Shown here piece by piece: positions 9,729 through 23,300 of a stretch of 64,000 nt of DNA. Location of the stretch: NCBI GenBank assembly GCA_027596195.1, contig JADGJG010000029.1, positions 1-64,000 of the forward strand, written 5' to 3'. Positions within the stretch are counted from its first letter, which is position 1. Each line of letters starts with the position of its first letter. A program made the position numbers and the translations under genes. Below the pieces are notes generated by a model that was not told where the DNA came from, searched no databases, and saw nothing but the letters and a program-made list of their open reading frames with translations. This stretch comes from Podochytrium sp. JEL0797. Lineage: Eukaryota; Chytridiomycota; Chytridiomycetes; Chytridiales; Chytriomycetaceae.

Positions 9729-12700
9729 CTATACATTCAAAATCTCATCCACAGCCCCCTCCACCCACCGCTCCGCCTCCCAATCCACCCCATCATCAAC
9801 CCCAACCACCCTCTTCCACTTCCCCAATACACACCGCTTCTCCTCCAGCGACAACACGCTATACCGTTTCACCAACTCCCCATCCACCACATTCCGCATC
9901 CCTCGACCCCCAGACGCCCTAAACTGCGCATACGAGTTTCCTGTATCACAAATCAGAATTAGCATCACTCGCCACCACCAATAATAAAACTAACCCAGCA
10001 ACGGCCTCGTCCCCGGAAACTCCGCCAACACCTCCTGCAACGCCACCAACCAATCCATCTCCCTCCCCTCCTTCACCCCGCGAAACGAAAACACACCACC
10101 AAGCAAGCTACACCCATACACGACATCCCCCCTCCTCCGCCGCCGCACATCTCCTTCCTCCTCCTCCTCCCCCTCTCCACCATCCACCAACGAACAAAAA
10201 CCAGCTCCGCGTGTAAACCCAGAATCCATTTGTCCACAATGAAGCCGCATGACCGTTTCCCCAAGATTCATCGAAAATGCCGTCTTAAAAAAAGTCTGAT
10301 ACCCACTCCCCACAGTCCCACCGGGAACTTGAAGACAAAATATTTCCCCTGATTTATCCGAAACGAGGACCTGAGTCGACGAAAGCGCGAGACAGTCGCT
10401 GGGGGATCGCGAGACTTCATCACTTGATGATTTGTGTAAAATCCAGAGATTAGGAGTCGCAGCCGTAACAGAGGAATTGGAAGGGGGTTGACAACTCACC
10501 TGTTACAAAACCTAAATCGCTTTGTGTGTGGGTCAAAAGAGTACATTGATATCGAATCGGACGCGCCCCCCACGAAAATGAGGGATCCGGATACACTTAA
10601 TGAACGGATGGGGTATCGCAGTTCGGTTTTGGCTCCACAATGCAGTCTATACATTAAATATCAGCGAAATAGACGCATTCGAATTCTATATGTCACATAC
10701 GCTCGCGTCGTGGCCTCGATTTTGAGTTGATACAAGAAATTCCCCGACGCCGCAAGAAGGTAACTAAATAACCGCGATATCAGAATCCCCCACCCCCCTC
10801 CTCGCACCTCCTCAAAAACACAAACCTCTTCATAAACGTACAAACCGCAAACACCATCTCCGGAAACCGAAACTCGCCCAACTTTCGAATCCGAAACGGC
10901 GTACTCCTTGACTCAGTCTCCTTCAAGCTATACACCAACACCCTCCCCGCCGGAACCCCCGCCGGAGTGTCTTTGAACCCCCACGTCCCGATACAGATGT
11001 ACCGTTTTTCGTCCTTGATGTTCCAAACTGTGGACGCATCAGCTACCACCACACGACAAAAAAAATATAATCAAACAGCTCACCAGTCATACTATAACAC
11101 GCCTCCCCCCTCCCCAACACCTCCCTCAAACACCTCTCCCCCGTCCCAGGATCCACCAACTGAATCTCCCCCGTCATCGCATCGCTACCCGCCACCCGCG
11201 TGTTACAAGCGACCACCAATTTCCGTGTCCTCTTATCATACACGATCCTCCGCGGGGTTTTACTCACACGCGAGAGCGGACGGATGGTGGGTGTTGCGGA
11301 GTTGTTGTGGAGGTGGAGGAATGAGAGGGAGTGGCGAGTGGCGAGGAGGTAGGTTGAGGAGGGGTGGGTGGTTGTGTGGTTGAAGGGTGTTCCGACAGTA
11401 GCCTGGAGGGGAATTTTCGAAAATTGAGTTCCCCGCGAGTCAAAATACAAAGAGAGGAAAGCGGGGGCTCACGCTATCAAAACAAACATTCACAACGTCG
11501 AAAACTGGCTTCCCGTTTCGGAGGATTACAGAAACGCGCCACAAGGCATCTGAAATGGCCAAGACTTGCGACTCGGCTTGTCCCGCCATGGAAACCAATT
11601 GAACAGGTTCAACGCCGAGACGGATCGAGTCGAGAAGACGCGGGGAGGAGGATGAGTCGATTGGGAGGGTGTGCAAGAGAACCGCGCCGTCGCGAAGTCC
11701 TGTCATTTTTTTGCATCAAAAACCTGGCGCGAACTCGATAGGGGGAAATAACAAAAATCAAACGCGCACCAGTGACAAGATACTGCTCATCCCCGCAAAC
11801 CACAAAACTGAAGGAATTTGGAATCCGAACATCACTGCGAAAATTCGAATCTACTCACAAATAAACCCATCAGCAAGCAAAACAACGTATAAAAGCCTCA
11901 CCTAACGCCACAGTCATCAAAACTTCCACTCCCCCACCCTCATCAAACCCCAAAACAACAATCCCAGGCGCATACGTCCCCACCACACAAACCCCCCTCC
12001 CCCCCAACCGCATCGCATGCATACACGAAGGCTCCACATCCATCCTCAACCTCGAAACCTCACTCACCCCCTCCCCCCCCTCCCCCCAACAAACCCGCAA
12101 CACAACCACCGCCTTCTCAACCCCAACCGACACCACCACAAACTCTCCAAAAACAGCCGCCACAGCAATCCCCCCCTCCGGAACCAACCACCTCCCCACC
12201 TCCCTCCCCTCCCCCACCCCAAAATAATCCGGCCTCACAACAACTACACCCCCACCCCAAACCTGCACCAAAACCCCATCCTCTCCTTCCCCGCCCCCAA
12301 CAACAGCCACAACCAAACTCCCGACCGCACCCAAAACTCCACTCCCCGCCGTCACATCCTCCAACACCTCATCCGAAACCCAAAACAGCCTGGTCGCACT
12401 CACAAACGAAACGGCCACCAAACTGTCGAATCCGTTGCCTAAGGATTGTTTCATGCCCCATATTGCTGTGATCCCGGTAAACCCTTCGTCACTCTTGGCG
12501 TCGACGCGAATTGGAACTCCGCACCTCACTTCCCTTACTGTACCGCCTTTTCCGACTCCACTCGTGAGATACATCCTCTCCGCTCCAGCACCGCTACCCG
12601 TAGTAGGAATGACCTTAAAATCCAGCACTGGCGCGAGATTTTGAATCCCCCCATCGAGTCGGGTGACAGTCTCCCCCGCGAAATCCACCTCCAAAAACTC

Positions 12701-14074
12701 TCCGTCACACATGTCCCCGATGATAACAATCAAATCCCGCGTGGCCGATAGGGCGACAGCACTCATGTGAGATATCGGATCGCGTCGTGTGACCAAAACG
12801 GCACACACCGTTCGCGAACTCGTTTCTGAGGCATGTGAAATTCGAATCTGAAGGATATGACCCGCGTCGGTGGTTGCGTATACTTGATCTGATTCCGGGT
12901 CGGTACTCGGACTAGCGACCAACGAGCTAATCAAAGGACACGAATCCTGCTCATCCTCCATCGAAACAGATTCAACGATACTCGATTGCACGATGAACGA
13001 TGCGAATTTAGTTTCATCTTTGGAAGAGACTTGGATACAGAGAACGTCCATTGAGTCGCTGATTGTGAGGAAACACCCGGGAGACTGATTCAACACGCAT
13101 GATTTTGTGGGGATAAAGTCAGTGGGGAACGGGAACGGTCCGTATCGCGTGAGTGATTTTCGTGGCATGGCAGGAGAGTAGTCGTAAATGAGGATGGAGA
13201 ATCGAGAACCTCTGCGGAGAATGCACCAAAAAATAAATCAGAACATTTGCATTCGCGAGCACAAATACGGCTTCGCGTACTTGCACACGATAACCGCCAA
13301 TGTCACTAGATCCGCATTTTGACAATCCGGGTATAAAAACAAGGCATCCCACAATCCGAACCCGTGTTCACGAACAGAGATGCGCTGAGCGTGGGAGGGG
13401 TGTCAGATCGTTGGTTCCAACACACTCGACTCTCGCCAAACTCACATTCCGCTCTAAAATCGGTTCGAAAGGACTCGAATCGTTCTCTGGAGAAACGCCA
13501 AAGAATTCAAACGCGGTCTGATGGGCCAACACAACCATTGCGCGCGAACTAAACACGATATCAGCAGCCTATCCACCACTCGCATCAACTACTCAACTAT
13601 GGATCCACAGCAACCTTCTGCCCAGGCACAGTATAATCCAATCCCGGCGGAGCAATTCGAATCTGGATCGACATCGAAACCAACTTAATGACACTCTCTC
13701 CACTCGCACCACATCCACCTCACTTGGTACACTGTTTCGAAGCGATCACTGGGCAAGAGAGGGTCCTTGGTAGGATTTGTTCGGAGGGCAACAAAGGACA
13801 CAAAACCCGAGTCTGACGAAACCACGAGCATCTTGTGTGTTGCATCCTCAAGCGTGGCACCAAAGGCGGCGGAATCAAGCGCTTTTCCAAACAGCGGAGT
13901 TTCGTACAAAACAGTGTCGGGAGTGAGAACGGCGAGGGAGGTCTGGTGAGCGAGTTTAAGTGCTCACAACCCAACCAGAAACCAACTCACCGAGTTCGTT
14001 GCCACTATTAGAGACCCATCAAGAATTACAGTCGATGCCCATACCCGTGAAGGTCGCAGTGTGGTGGCAAGCAT
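9729..14074 (-). CDS. DDB1 / CPSF160 / SF3B3-family beta-propeller protein
   Basis: Large multi-exon gene, ATG at 14074. Exon 1 (14074-13991) gives SLIVATNS; exon 2 (13942-13724) gives MLVVSSDSGFVSFVAL. A join at about 13598 gives GQKVAVDPYSRAMVVLAHQ, a classic N-terminal blade of this family. The long exon near 13168-11870 contains NLAPVLDFKVI and TRLFWVSDEVL, matching the family's xxPIxDxxV and ATSDxLFW-type motifs. Later exons give LRDGAVLLHTLP, RLGVEPVQLVSM, TPRRIVYDKRTRKLVVAC, YICIGTW, GRVLVYSLK, NLGETVMRLHCGQ and VVDGELVKRY, the CPSF_A C-terminal region. Members are DDB1 (Cul4 ligase adaptor), CPSF160 (mRNA 3' processing) and SF3B3 (splicing). I cannot assign which one: the sequence is divergent and Gly/Val-rich. 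Probably nuclear, with three propellers. Confidence 0.75.
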
Positions 14075-14102
14075 GATGATTTTATTTGTATTTTTTGGAA
14101 TT

Positions 14103-14367
14103 TCAAACAGACAACTCCAGCCCCGGATTATAGTTAATACACAGATTCAAATGCGGAATCTGCGATATTTCAACCGGAACCACCCCCGTCAACCGATTTG
14201 TACCGAGGTCCAAATACCCCAAATTCTCCAAGTTCCCCAATTGACGCGGAACAGTTCCCTCCAACTGCTTGTTGCCCAAAACCAGGTCCGTCAAACACTC
14301 CAGCCGCCGTAACCAGCGGCTCTCGATTTGATGTCTGCCAAAAAGTTCGACAAAGCCACACGCGCAA
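14103..14367 (-). pseudogene. LRR 3' remnant of the F-box/LRR family
   Basis: The minus strand reads LTDLVLGNKQLEGTVP, RQLGNLENLGYLDLGTN, RLTGVVPVEISQIPHLNLC and a stop at 14103. This is closely similar to the 3' end of the broken copy at 8231-9366. No F-box or N-terminal part is found upstream. It lies in the gap between the DDB1-like gene and the UNC-93-like gene. Confidence 0.7.
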
Positions 14368-14691
14368 TCATGGCCTGGATGGCGAATCACTTTGAAACGG
14401 CGTCCTTTGCTGCATCCAGATACATGATGCTGGGCGCTTTGCGCGAGACTGCTGAGGCGAACGATTCTGACCCCACAATTCCAATAAAACCAAATAATCA
14501 GCGTCAAGGTCAGCCTCTGGGTCCTGGGAGGAGGCACTTTGAGGCGACGCAGTTTGCAAGTCGAGGCTTTGTGACACATCTTCTTCCCTTAGATCGAAGC
14601 GAGGAGCTATCAAAAATACAAATCTATCTATTCTTTATTTACTCGATGATCACATATTCAAACTTCGATATTGATCCATCAACCCACAACT

Positions 14692-16053
14692 TTACTGCTT
14701 CTCAGCAACAACCTCTGTCGACTCGTCAGTCGTGTCCTTGACAAACGTCTTGGTGAAGAGGGCAAAGAAGACACAAGAGATGGCACACGGGATGACCATG
14801 ACCCAGAACTGAGTTCTGGATGTCAAGGCCTTGTCACCAGTGAACACGAATCCGTTCAACGCCCACGAGATACCACCAGCACCAGACTGGGTACCCTTGT
14901 AGAACCCAGCGTAACGGGAAAGAGTCTCGGAGTCGTTGGAGATGGCTCCAATGAGGTAGTTGGTGTAGACCTGGAAGAAGGCGTCGTAGAGACCGTAGCA
15001 CACGTACAAGAGGAAGGGTCCAATGAAGGCTCCGGTGCTGGTTCCGGCATCGATGGGGGTGAATCCAGGGGCCGAGGCAGTGTACTCAAAGGCGGCACCT
15101 CCGGCGAAGAAGGCAAGAGTGCATCCAATCATGATGTAGCATCCAGTCCAGGCACGGGTGGTACGCGGGTACTTGGTGTTGTCCAAGAACATGTGTCCGA
15201 GGATCCAGGCACCGGCAGACTGAGCCAACCAGTAGAAGATGGCCTTGAGACCGTTGGTACGACCAGAGAAGTATCCACCGAAGGCTCCGAACTGGTAGGT
15301 GTAGAACCAGTTGGAGGACATGCAGGGGATCAAGATGGTGAGCATGGCCGGGTTGGTGAAGAGCTTGAGGATCTCGACGAATTCACGGAGCACGTTGGTG
15401 GGTGGGGTCTCGACTTGGGTCTGGTCCTCACGGATGATGGTGCCGGGGGGCTGGATGAGGAAAGCAACGATGGATCCACATCCCATGAGCACAATGAAGA
15501 TCAAATACATGGCATCGTTCATGGCGTAACCGGTGGGACCCGCACCCCAGGCGAGGATGGTTCCGATGGTGTTTCCGAGCACGGCCCCCAAGTTGAAAAT
15601 GACCCAGAAGGTGGCAAAGAAGGTTCCCTTCTGGGACTCGGTGGGGTAGGTCAAGCAGATCTGTCCCTGAGCAGCCCAGAGCATACCGGCACAGAGACCA
15701 ATGTAGGCGCCGGAGAAAATGGAGAAAGTGTTGGCAGAAGCAGGAATATTACCAGAAGCGTCCGTGGCCTTGAAGATGTTGTACTGGGCAGCAGCGTAGA
15801 TGGCGTAACCGGTTCCTCCGATCGCAGCCAAGATTCTGGGTCCGAGAATGTTGTTGAGACCACCGGCAAGGAGACCCATGATGGCGAAACAGAGGTACAG
15901 GGCAGCGTTCTGCTGGTCCTTGACTTGCTGGGCAGCTGGGCCGGCCGTGGGCAGGGAGTTCAAGGCGTTGAACATTCCGGGGCATAGGAAGCACACGAAG
16001 GAGATGACGTAGACTTGCGTACGCGCCTGGTTGAGGGTGTCGAAGAAGCCCAT
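14692..16053 (-). CDS. UNC-93-like (DUF895) major facilitator membrane protein
   Basis: Intronless 453-residue protein with about eleven to twelve membrane segments. Early residues VISFVCFLCPGMFNALN match the family's opening TM1 pattern (…FxxPGxFNAL). Other hallmarks are ILAAIGGTGYAIY, GLCAGMLWAAQGQICLTYP, GTFFATFWVIFNLGAVLG and SGRTNGLKAIFYWLAQ. UNC-93-like proteins are MFS relatives in fungi with poorly known substrates; the founding worm protein regulates a potassium channel. Codon use strongly favours C-ending codons compared with neighbours, suggesting high expression. The start follows a short AT-rich leader. Plasma-membrane or vacuolar location is possible but not shown. Confidence 0.85.
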   Translation of the reverse strand: MGFFDTLNQARTQVYVISFVCFLCPGMFNALNSLPTAGPAAQQVKDQQNAALYLCFAIMGLLAGGLNNILGPRILAAIGGTGYAIYAAAQYNIFKATDASGNIPASANTFSIFSGAYIGLCAGMLWAAQGQICLTYPTESQKGTFFATFWVIFNLGAVLGNTIGTILAWGAGPTGYAMNDAMYLIFIVLMGCGSIVAFLIQPPGTIIREDQTQVETPPTNVLREFVEILKLFTNPAMLTILIPCMSSNWFYTYQFGAFGGYFSGRTNGLKAIFYWLAQSAGAWILGHMFLDNTKYPRTTRAWTGCYIMIGCTLAFFAGGAAFEYTASAPGFTPIDAGTSTGAFIGPFLLYVCYGLYDAFFQVYTNYLIGAISNDSETLSRYAGFYKGTQSGAGGISWALNGFVFTGDKALTSRTQFWVMVIPCAISCVFFALFTKTFVKDTTDESTEVVAEKQ

Positions 16054-16333
16054 TTCGGTTGTGTGGTGATGGGGGGAAAGCGGGAAAGCACTCTCTATTT
16101 AAACGAATTTGGGGGGCGCGAACAAGCCGGGGAGCACTTTGATTAAATTGGCAAGCAATCCAGATATATGGACACGTGAGCATAAGTGGATAAGATATCT
16201 TTTCATCCATTTCTCACCAGTTACGATTTGATGCTTGCAGCTTATGACAACCCAATGGAGGATGAGCGCCAGCCAAGCGCCAGCGACTTTGAGATTATTC
16301 AATTAGAGTTGGTTGTGTCTCACACGCTCTTAT

Positions 16334-19300
16334 TTATTTGGACAAAGCCGCCCTCCCTCTTTCCATCTCATCCACAAACGCCGTAACCTCCACCTTATTC
16401 TCAAACTCCATCAAAATCGAATACCCGGTCTTTTTTCCCTCTTGAATCAAAACCTGATTCGATTGACCCACTTTTCGAATCTCAGCCGTAGACAAGTTGA
16501 ACGCGTGTGACGATTCAAAAGTCGCGATAGAAAGCCATGTTTTTTTATGAATGTGGTTGAGGTAGCAGGCCCCTCCATTCCATTTACCCCAGAACCAATG
16601 GGATCTGATGGTTTTGATTTTGAAAAGTTTGATTCCATGCTTGAAAAAAAGGTGCATCAAAAACATGAGTACGAGATTTCACAGTGATGAACTTACGATT
16701 GGAATGTACTCGCAAGGTCTTCGACAGCGTATGCTGTGATTGGACAGGCCCCGGACTAGTTTCTCGCCGGATTTGGATTCAACCATCGAGTTCACTCTAA
16801 TCGACAAGGGCCGCTGAACTCCGACCATGAGGTTTCGATTGCTCGTTCTTCTTGTTTGATCAATGCTAGGAACATCTGCAATTCAAACAAGTCATTCAGT
16901 TGGGGAGGAGTCTGGAGGTTCAAATGCGCATTACTCACCAAGCTTCAGGCCAACAGACCCTTCTTCTTCCTCATCATAACACCCACTCCCGTCTCTCGAA
17001 AGATACGAAGTCGCTTTCACTCCCTTCCCCACACTCGCTCCACCTACTTTTCCTTTCTTCCCCCCACTCGACCCAATCGCACCCTGCCCACTCCCACCCC
17101 TTGAAGTCTTCGCCACGCGTTTCAACACCATCTTCTCAACCCACTCTTCCACGGCCACCTCGTATACCTTCCCGCCAAACAGCAGCACGAGAGACGAACT
17201 CGTGGCCAGCCACACACAAACGGACTGAATCAAATCCCGGTTCTTGCTCACGGGAAGTATTTCCACCACACCCACAAGAACTGCGACAAGTGCAAACATG
17301 CTCATTAGCGCAGCCGATTCGTTGAAGATTGGGTCCACATCGCGGAGGAGGTAAGCGACCACGACAAGGAGGAGGTGAATGAATCCCGCGTATGCTATGA
17401 GAAGGTAGGTGGCAGTTTCGGATCCAGAGGCTGTGCAAATAGAGAACGAGAAGTCGTCCACAACCAACGGGAGGGTAGTCGATTGAGAGGAAGCAGTCCA
17501 ATACACGAGGAGACCCTGAATTCAATGTTAGTTTCATCATCATAGCCCCACAATTAGACAATAAACGAAACAGAGAAAATCAACAAACCAATTGCACAAA
17601 CACCCCTACCGCAATCACCCCCCGATTGACCCACGTCAACAAACTCGCATCCACTTTCGTTTTGGACTTCAAAATGATCCACAACCTCACATTTTTCATC
17701 ACAATCGGCATCGTCATGCACACATATCCCACCAGTGCGAGCCACACGCGTGCAGCACATTTGGGACCTGTGACGGTGTTCAAGTAGAAAAGCAGGGACA
17801 CGTACACGAGGAAGCTTCCAAATATAAGGAATATACATTCAGGGACGGATGCGATTTTGACGACTTTTTCGTTGCGGAATTTGATAAAGAAACCCAAGAG
17901 ACAAGCGCTGAAAGCAAGGCCGGAAATGGTCATGACGAGGATTCCTTGGCCGTTGGGAGACTGTATCGTATTGGAAAATGGTGTGATGATATCAATTGGG
18001 GGTCCATCTGGTGGTGGGACAGTCGATCCTTGAAGTTTCAAAACAGATAATTAGCCTGTATGAAATCGCGCCCGAAAACCAAGTCCGAAACAAAAATACC
18101 ACACCTCCAAAAAACACAACCGACACATTCTTTACAAATGTGATGTTGGAAGCATAAAAGTCGGTCTCGGCAAATGCTGAGCGAAAACAAAAAATATCAT
18201 GAGCCAAAAACCGAAAACCAAAGGGGGTTTGAGTCACAAACCAATTTGGTTTAACGCAGAGCTCCCAGATTTCACAGTCCCATCATAATAAGAGGCCCGG
18301 TATGGAAGTCTCAAATCTCCCTGGGAGTTTAAGGAGATGGGATCCGAAGTAAGTCCATTGTATCCTGTGAGTGGAGCGGCGTCAGAGAAGCGAGGCGAAA
18401 ACGGACGACGGAGGACCTACCCAAATCCAAGAATTGCGTATAATTTAAGTACTGAGAAATCCCTCTCGACGACAGTTGGCCTGCGGACAGCTGCGGATTC
18501 CGTTTGAGAAGCTGAAAATCTCACGCGTCAGGAGCTCCCCTTATCAAACACACGTCGACACACACTACATACCTCATCCACTCCCAGCAAAATCATCATT
18601 GCGCAATCGAAATTGCCACCAATCCCCCAATAGTCATACAGGAGACTCAACGGTGAATCTAGCCCATACTTCGATTTGGTCTTGTTGTCAAAAATTCCCA
18701 GCGCAACGACATTGTCGTAAAATACTTGCAGCCAAGGTGTTTTTGGATTTTGAGTAGCGCCATCGAAGGTGATGAACCCGGACGCGAGCTGCGCCAATTG
18801 CGTGAGATTTTTGTTCACGGTGGATACTAACGTTGGTTTGCGTTAGATTTGAAAAGGAGGCGGGGTTAAAACTGACATCTTGGAGAAAGCTGAGCCAAGC
18901 TTGTCGAAATCTTCGTGGGTGGAATATTCCCCATATATACAAACTGCGGTCCCGCCATCCCAGTCAAGGCGAGGGAGAAGTAAATCTTGCTCACAAAGTC
19001 GGATTGACCAGAGATGTAGATGTATCTATTGCGGAAAAAATTTCAAACTTAAAAATTCAAAGCGATTGTTGAACACCCGCCACACACACCTCGCGTCCGC
19101 AATTTTCAGCTCCGTCCTTGCAAACTTGACCATCTGCTTCGATAATGCAGTGTATAAATTGATAACCGTTACGACTTCAATTCCATGGGCTGCCAATCCT
19201 TGGTGAACGTCGTCAGTCACTTTCACAAACAGAATGTTAGTGCTGTTAAACGTCCGTGCACTTGAGCGGCAAAAACAGACGCGTTCTTACAACTTCTACT

Positions 19301-20063
19301 CATTAAATCATCCGATTGCGAAATGATGGCGATACGACCGACACCCCACGACTTGTACAGAAGCGCAAGGTATTCTCCCAGACCCGTGGATTGAATTAGG
19401 CGGAAGAAATACGGGTAGTTGTTCTTGTTGCTCAACGTGGGTGTTGATGCGGAAGAAGAACAGTATGGAATCTAAAAAATTGCGCGAGTTAAGAAGTTGG
19501 GGAGCAGACTGAGAAGAATCGTTGGATTCGCCTATTGAGGTCATAGACATGCGCGTCGCAATCGCATCGCGCCCCTCTCTGCACACCTTAAACTGGCCAA
19601 GTACCTCCGCAGCATTTCTATCGTTAAACAAATAAGGAATAATCGAAAATGCGTTCAAACAAAAAACAACTTACGCAGTATTCCCTGAATATTCAGACCC
19701 AACCACCGCAATTACATCATCATGATCCTGTCCAATCTCGATAGCCATCTCCGCCATAGCATACCCCGCCGCCTGCGATTGACAGTCGCTGAACCGCTTG
19801 ATCCTGACGGTCGTGTACGGCAGAATATCGGTACGAGCGTTGATCGCAGCGACAGCTGCCGCCGCTGCCAAGTCCTTGATGTACGCACTCCCACTCCCGC
19901 CATTTAAATCGATGTTCGACGCGTTGAACACAGGATCGAAGTTGTACGCCCACGATCTGTTATAATGGATCCCCGGAATATAGCAGTACGTGCTCGCAAG
20001 GCCGATGGTGATTGTGGATTGAAGCTTATCAGCGAGGGTGGTGGGCGTATCGACTGCACTCAT
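16334..20063 (-). CDS. Class C GPCR (GABA-B-receptor-like), gene A
   Basis: Thirteen exons joined by eye: 20063-19675, 19617-19587, 19471-19291, 19219-19090, 19025-18877, 18826-18573, 18511-18421, 18364-18242, 18176-18105, 18028-17589, 17515-16939, one near 16895-16700, and about 16654-16334. The product is about 980 residues. The ectodomain is a type 1 periplasmic-binding/ANF-receptor fold (DLAAAAAVAAINAR, VIAVVGSEYSG, NNYPYFFRLIQS, YIYISGQSDFVSK, FDCAMMILLG). A 7TM_3 core follows (VMTISGLAFSACLLGFF, KNVRLWIILKSKTKVDA, AYLLRDVDPIFNES, KNRDLIQSVCVWLA). The cytoplasmic tail is Ser/Gly-rich and ends in a conserved domain of about 100 residues (see findings). No clear signal peptide precedes the ectodomain; a first exon may be missed, or the ATG at 20114 may be used. 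Tandem sister of gene B. Confidence 0.8.
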
Positions 20064-20301
20064 GGTTCCTGCGCGCAAAGTTCCCGTGGCGATGTATGCT
20101 ATTTTCAAAAGCAAAAATTGTCAGAACTTCAAAAAATTGTTCAGCCATCTATATTAATCGATTGAATACGTAATTCTTGCGTGATTGCTATCGGGTGCCT
20201 TTTTAGAGGGGAAATTTCAGTCTAAAGATCTTATTATATTGGGATCGAAAACATTGAATCGGACGACGGAAGTCTAAAAACCATTTCCCATTTCCTCTCA
20301 C

Positions 20302-20375
20302 TTGACCAAAGCCGCCCTCCCTCTTTCCATCTCATCCATTGACCAAAGCCGCCCTCCCTCTTTCCATCTCATCCA
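20302..20375. repeat. Perfect 37-nt tandem duplication at the GPCR-B stop codon
   Basis: Bases 20302-20338 and 20339-20375 are identical. The second copy encodes the end of GPCR-B (DEMERGRAALV on the minus strand); the first lies just past the new stop. The homologous end in GPCR-A is single. Confidence 0.95.
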
Positions 20376-23300
20376 CCAACGCCTTGACCTCTGCCTCATT
20401 CCCAAGCTCTATCAAAATCGAATACCCACCCCCTTTCACCTCTTTAATCAAAACCTGATTCGATTGATCCACTTTTCGAATCTCAGCTGCTGACAGGTTG
20501 AACGCGTGTGCCGATTCAAGAGTCGCGATAGAAAGCCATGTGTTTTTGTGAAGGTGGTTGATGTAACAGGCTCCACCGTTCCACTTACCCCAGAAGCAGT
20601 GGGATCTGCTGGTTTTGATTTTGAAAAGTTTGATTCCATGCTTGAAAAAGGAGGAACAAGATTTAGATAGAACATGACACGAGATTCATCAGAAGTGAAC
20701 TTACGATTGAAATGCACTCGCAAGGTCTTCGACCACGTTTGTTGTTATTGGACTGCCCCTTGACAGGTCTGGTTTCGATCATATTGCTTACTTTCCCCGG
20801 CAAGGGCCGTTCAACACCGACCATAAAGTTTCGATTGCTCATTCTTCTTGCATGATCAGTACTTGGAATCTCTGCTATGCAAGCCAATCGTTCAGTTATT
20901 TTAAATTCACGAATAGCAGGTATACTACTCACCAAACTTCAACCCAACAGACCCTTCTTCTTCCTCATCAGAACACCCACTCCCACCTCTTGAAAGCTTC
21001 GAACTCGCCTTCACACTCTTTCCCACAGTCGCTCCACCGCCTTTCCCTTTCGCCCCACCACCAAACCCAGACGAAATCATCGACCCAATCCCACTCTGCC
21101 CACTCCCACCCTTCGAGGACTTGACCACCCTCTTCAACACCATTCTCTCAACCCACCCTTCCACAGCAACCTCATAGACTTTCGTTCCAAACAGCAACAC
21201 AAGCGACAAACTCGTTGCAAGCCACACGCAAACGCACTGAATCAAGTCCCGGTTCTTGCTCGCGGGCAGAATTTCTACCACGCTGACAAGAACGGCGACA
21301 AGTGCAAATACACTCATTAATGCGGCAGATTCGTTGTAGATCGGGTCCACGTCGCGGAGGAGGTATGCGACCACGACGAGGAGGAGATGAAGGATTCCCG
21401 TGTATGTTGCGACAATCTGGGTACCAGTTTTGGATCCTGAGGTTGTGCAAACAGAGAATGAAAAGCTGTCCACAACTAATGATTGAGCAGCCGATTGAGA
21501 GGAAACAGTCCAATATGCGAGGAGACCCTGAATTCAATGTTAATTTCTTCATCACACTCCCTTCAGACAATCAACAAACCAATTGCACCACCACCCCAAC
21601 CGCAATCACCCCCCGATTGACCCATGTCAACAAGTTCGCATCCACCCTCGTTTTCGACTTTAAAATAATCCACAGCCTCACATTCTTCATCAAAATAGGC
21701 ATCATCATGCACATATATCCCATCAGCGCGAGCCACACCCTTGCGGCACATTTGGGACCTGTGACGGTGTTCAAGTAGAAAGGCAACGACACGTACACGA
21801 GGACGCTTCCGAATGCGAGGAAGATGCATTCAGGAACAGATGCGATTTTAACGGCTTTTTCGTTGCGGAATTTGATAAAGAACGCCAAGAGACAAACGCT
21901 GAAAGCAAGGCCGGAAATTGTCATGACGAGGATTCCTTGGCCATTGGAAGAATGCACGTTATTGGAAAATGGTGTGATGATATCAATTGGGGGTCCATCT
22001 GGCGGTGGGACAGTCGATCCTGAGATTTTCAAAATATTCAATAATTAGCCCGTCTAAAATCGCGTTCAAAAACCAACTCCGAAACAAAAATACCACACCT
22101 CCAAAAAAAATAGCCGATACATTCTTCACAAAAGTGATATTAGAAGCATAAAAGTCGGTCTCGGCAAATGCTGAGTGAGAACAAAAAATATCATGAGCCA
22201 AAAACCGAAAACCAAAGGGGGTTTGAGTCACAAACCAATTTGGTTCAACGCAGAGCTCCCAGATTTCACAGTCCCATCATAATACGAGGCCCGGTATGGA
22301 AGTCTCAAATCTCCCTGGGAATTTATGGAGATGGGATCCGAAGTGAGTCCATTGTATCCTGTGAGTGGAGGTCAGAGGGGAAAGGGAAAACGGACGACGG
22401 AGAACCTACCCAAATCCAAGAATTGCGTATAATTTAAGTACTGAGAAAGCCCTCTCGATGACAACTGGCCTGCGGACAACTGCGGATTCCGTTTGAGAAG
22501 CTAAGCAGAACACGTCAGGACACCCCTTCGAAAACAACCCCCACACACACACAAACACACACACACACGCTTCACCTCATCCAACCCGAGTAAAATCATC
22601 ATTGTGCAATCAAAATTACCGCCAATCCCCCAATAGCCATACAAAAGGCTAAATGGCGAGTGTAATCCACTATTCGCAGCTTTGGTCTTGTTATCAAACT
22701 TTCCCAGGGCAATCACATTGTCGTAAAAGACTTGCAACCACGGAGTTTTGGGGGTTTGAGTAGCCCCAGTGAAGGAGATGAACCCAGACGCGAGATGTGC
22801 CATTTGAGTAAGGTTTTTGTTCAAGGAGGATACTGGTTGCGTTAGAATTTAAAAATAGGCGAATTTTGAGACTCACAATCAGGAGAAAGCTGAACCATGC
22901 TTGTAGCTATCTGCGTGGGTGGGATATTCCCCATATATACAAACTGCGGGCCCACCATCCCAGTCAAGGCGAGCGAAAAATATATCTTGCTCACAAAATC
23001 CGACTGACCAGAGATGTAGATATATCTGTTGCGAAAAAAATAAAACATTTAATTAAGCATATAAATTAGCACGCATCTGCCGCACACACATACACACCTG
23101 GCGTTGGCAATTTGCAACTCCGTCTTGGCGACGTTAACCATCTGTTGCGACAACGCGGTATACAAATTGACAATCGTTACTACTTCAATCCCATGATGTG
23201 ACAATCCTTGTTGAACATCTTTGGTCACTTTGATGAATGCGCGTTAGTGCTATGCGCAGAGAAACCCCGACGTGTACTTACAACTCCTACTCATCAAATC

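Noticed and set aside
12017..12442. Plus-strand open frame rich in His, Pro and Asn
   Set aside because: Antisense to the DDB1/CPSF-A-like gene.
14328..14741. Plus-strand open frame starting MMSAKKFDKATRAI
   Set aside because: It overlaps an LRR remnant and the UNC-93-like gene antisense; no family, and the second half is low quality.
14671..15987. 438-codon plus-strand open frame
   Set aside because: It is antisense to the UNC-93-like gene; its Gly/Val/Glu-rich content comes from the strong C-ending codon use of the real gene.
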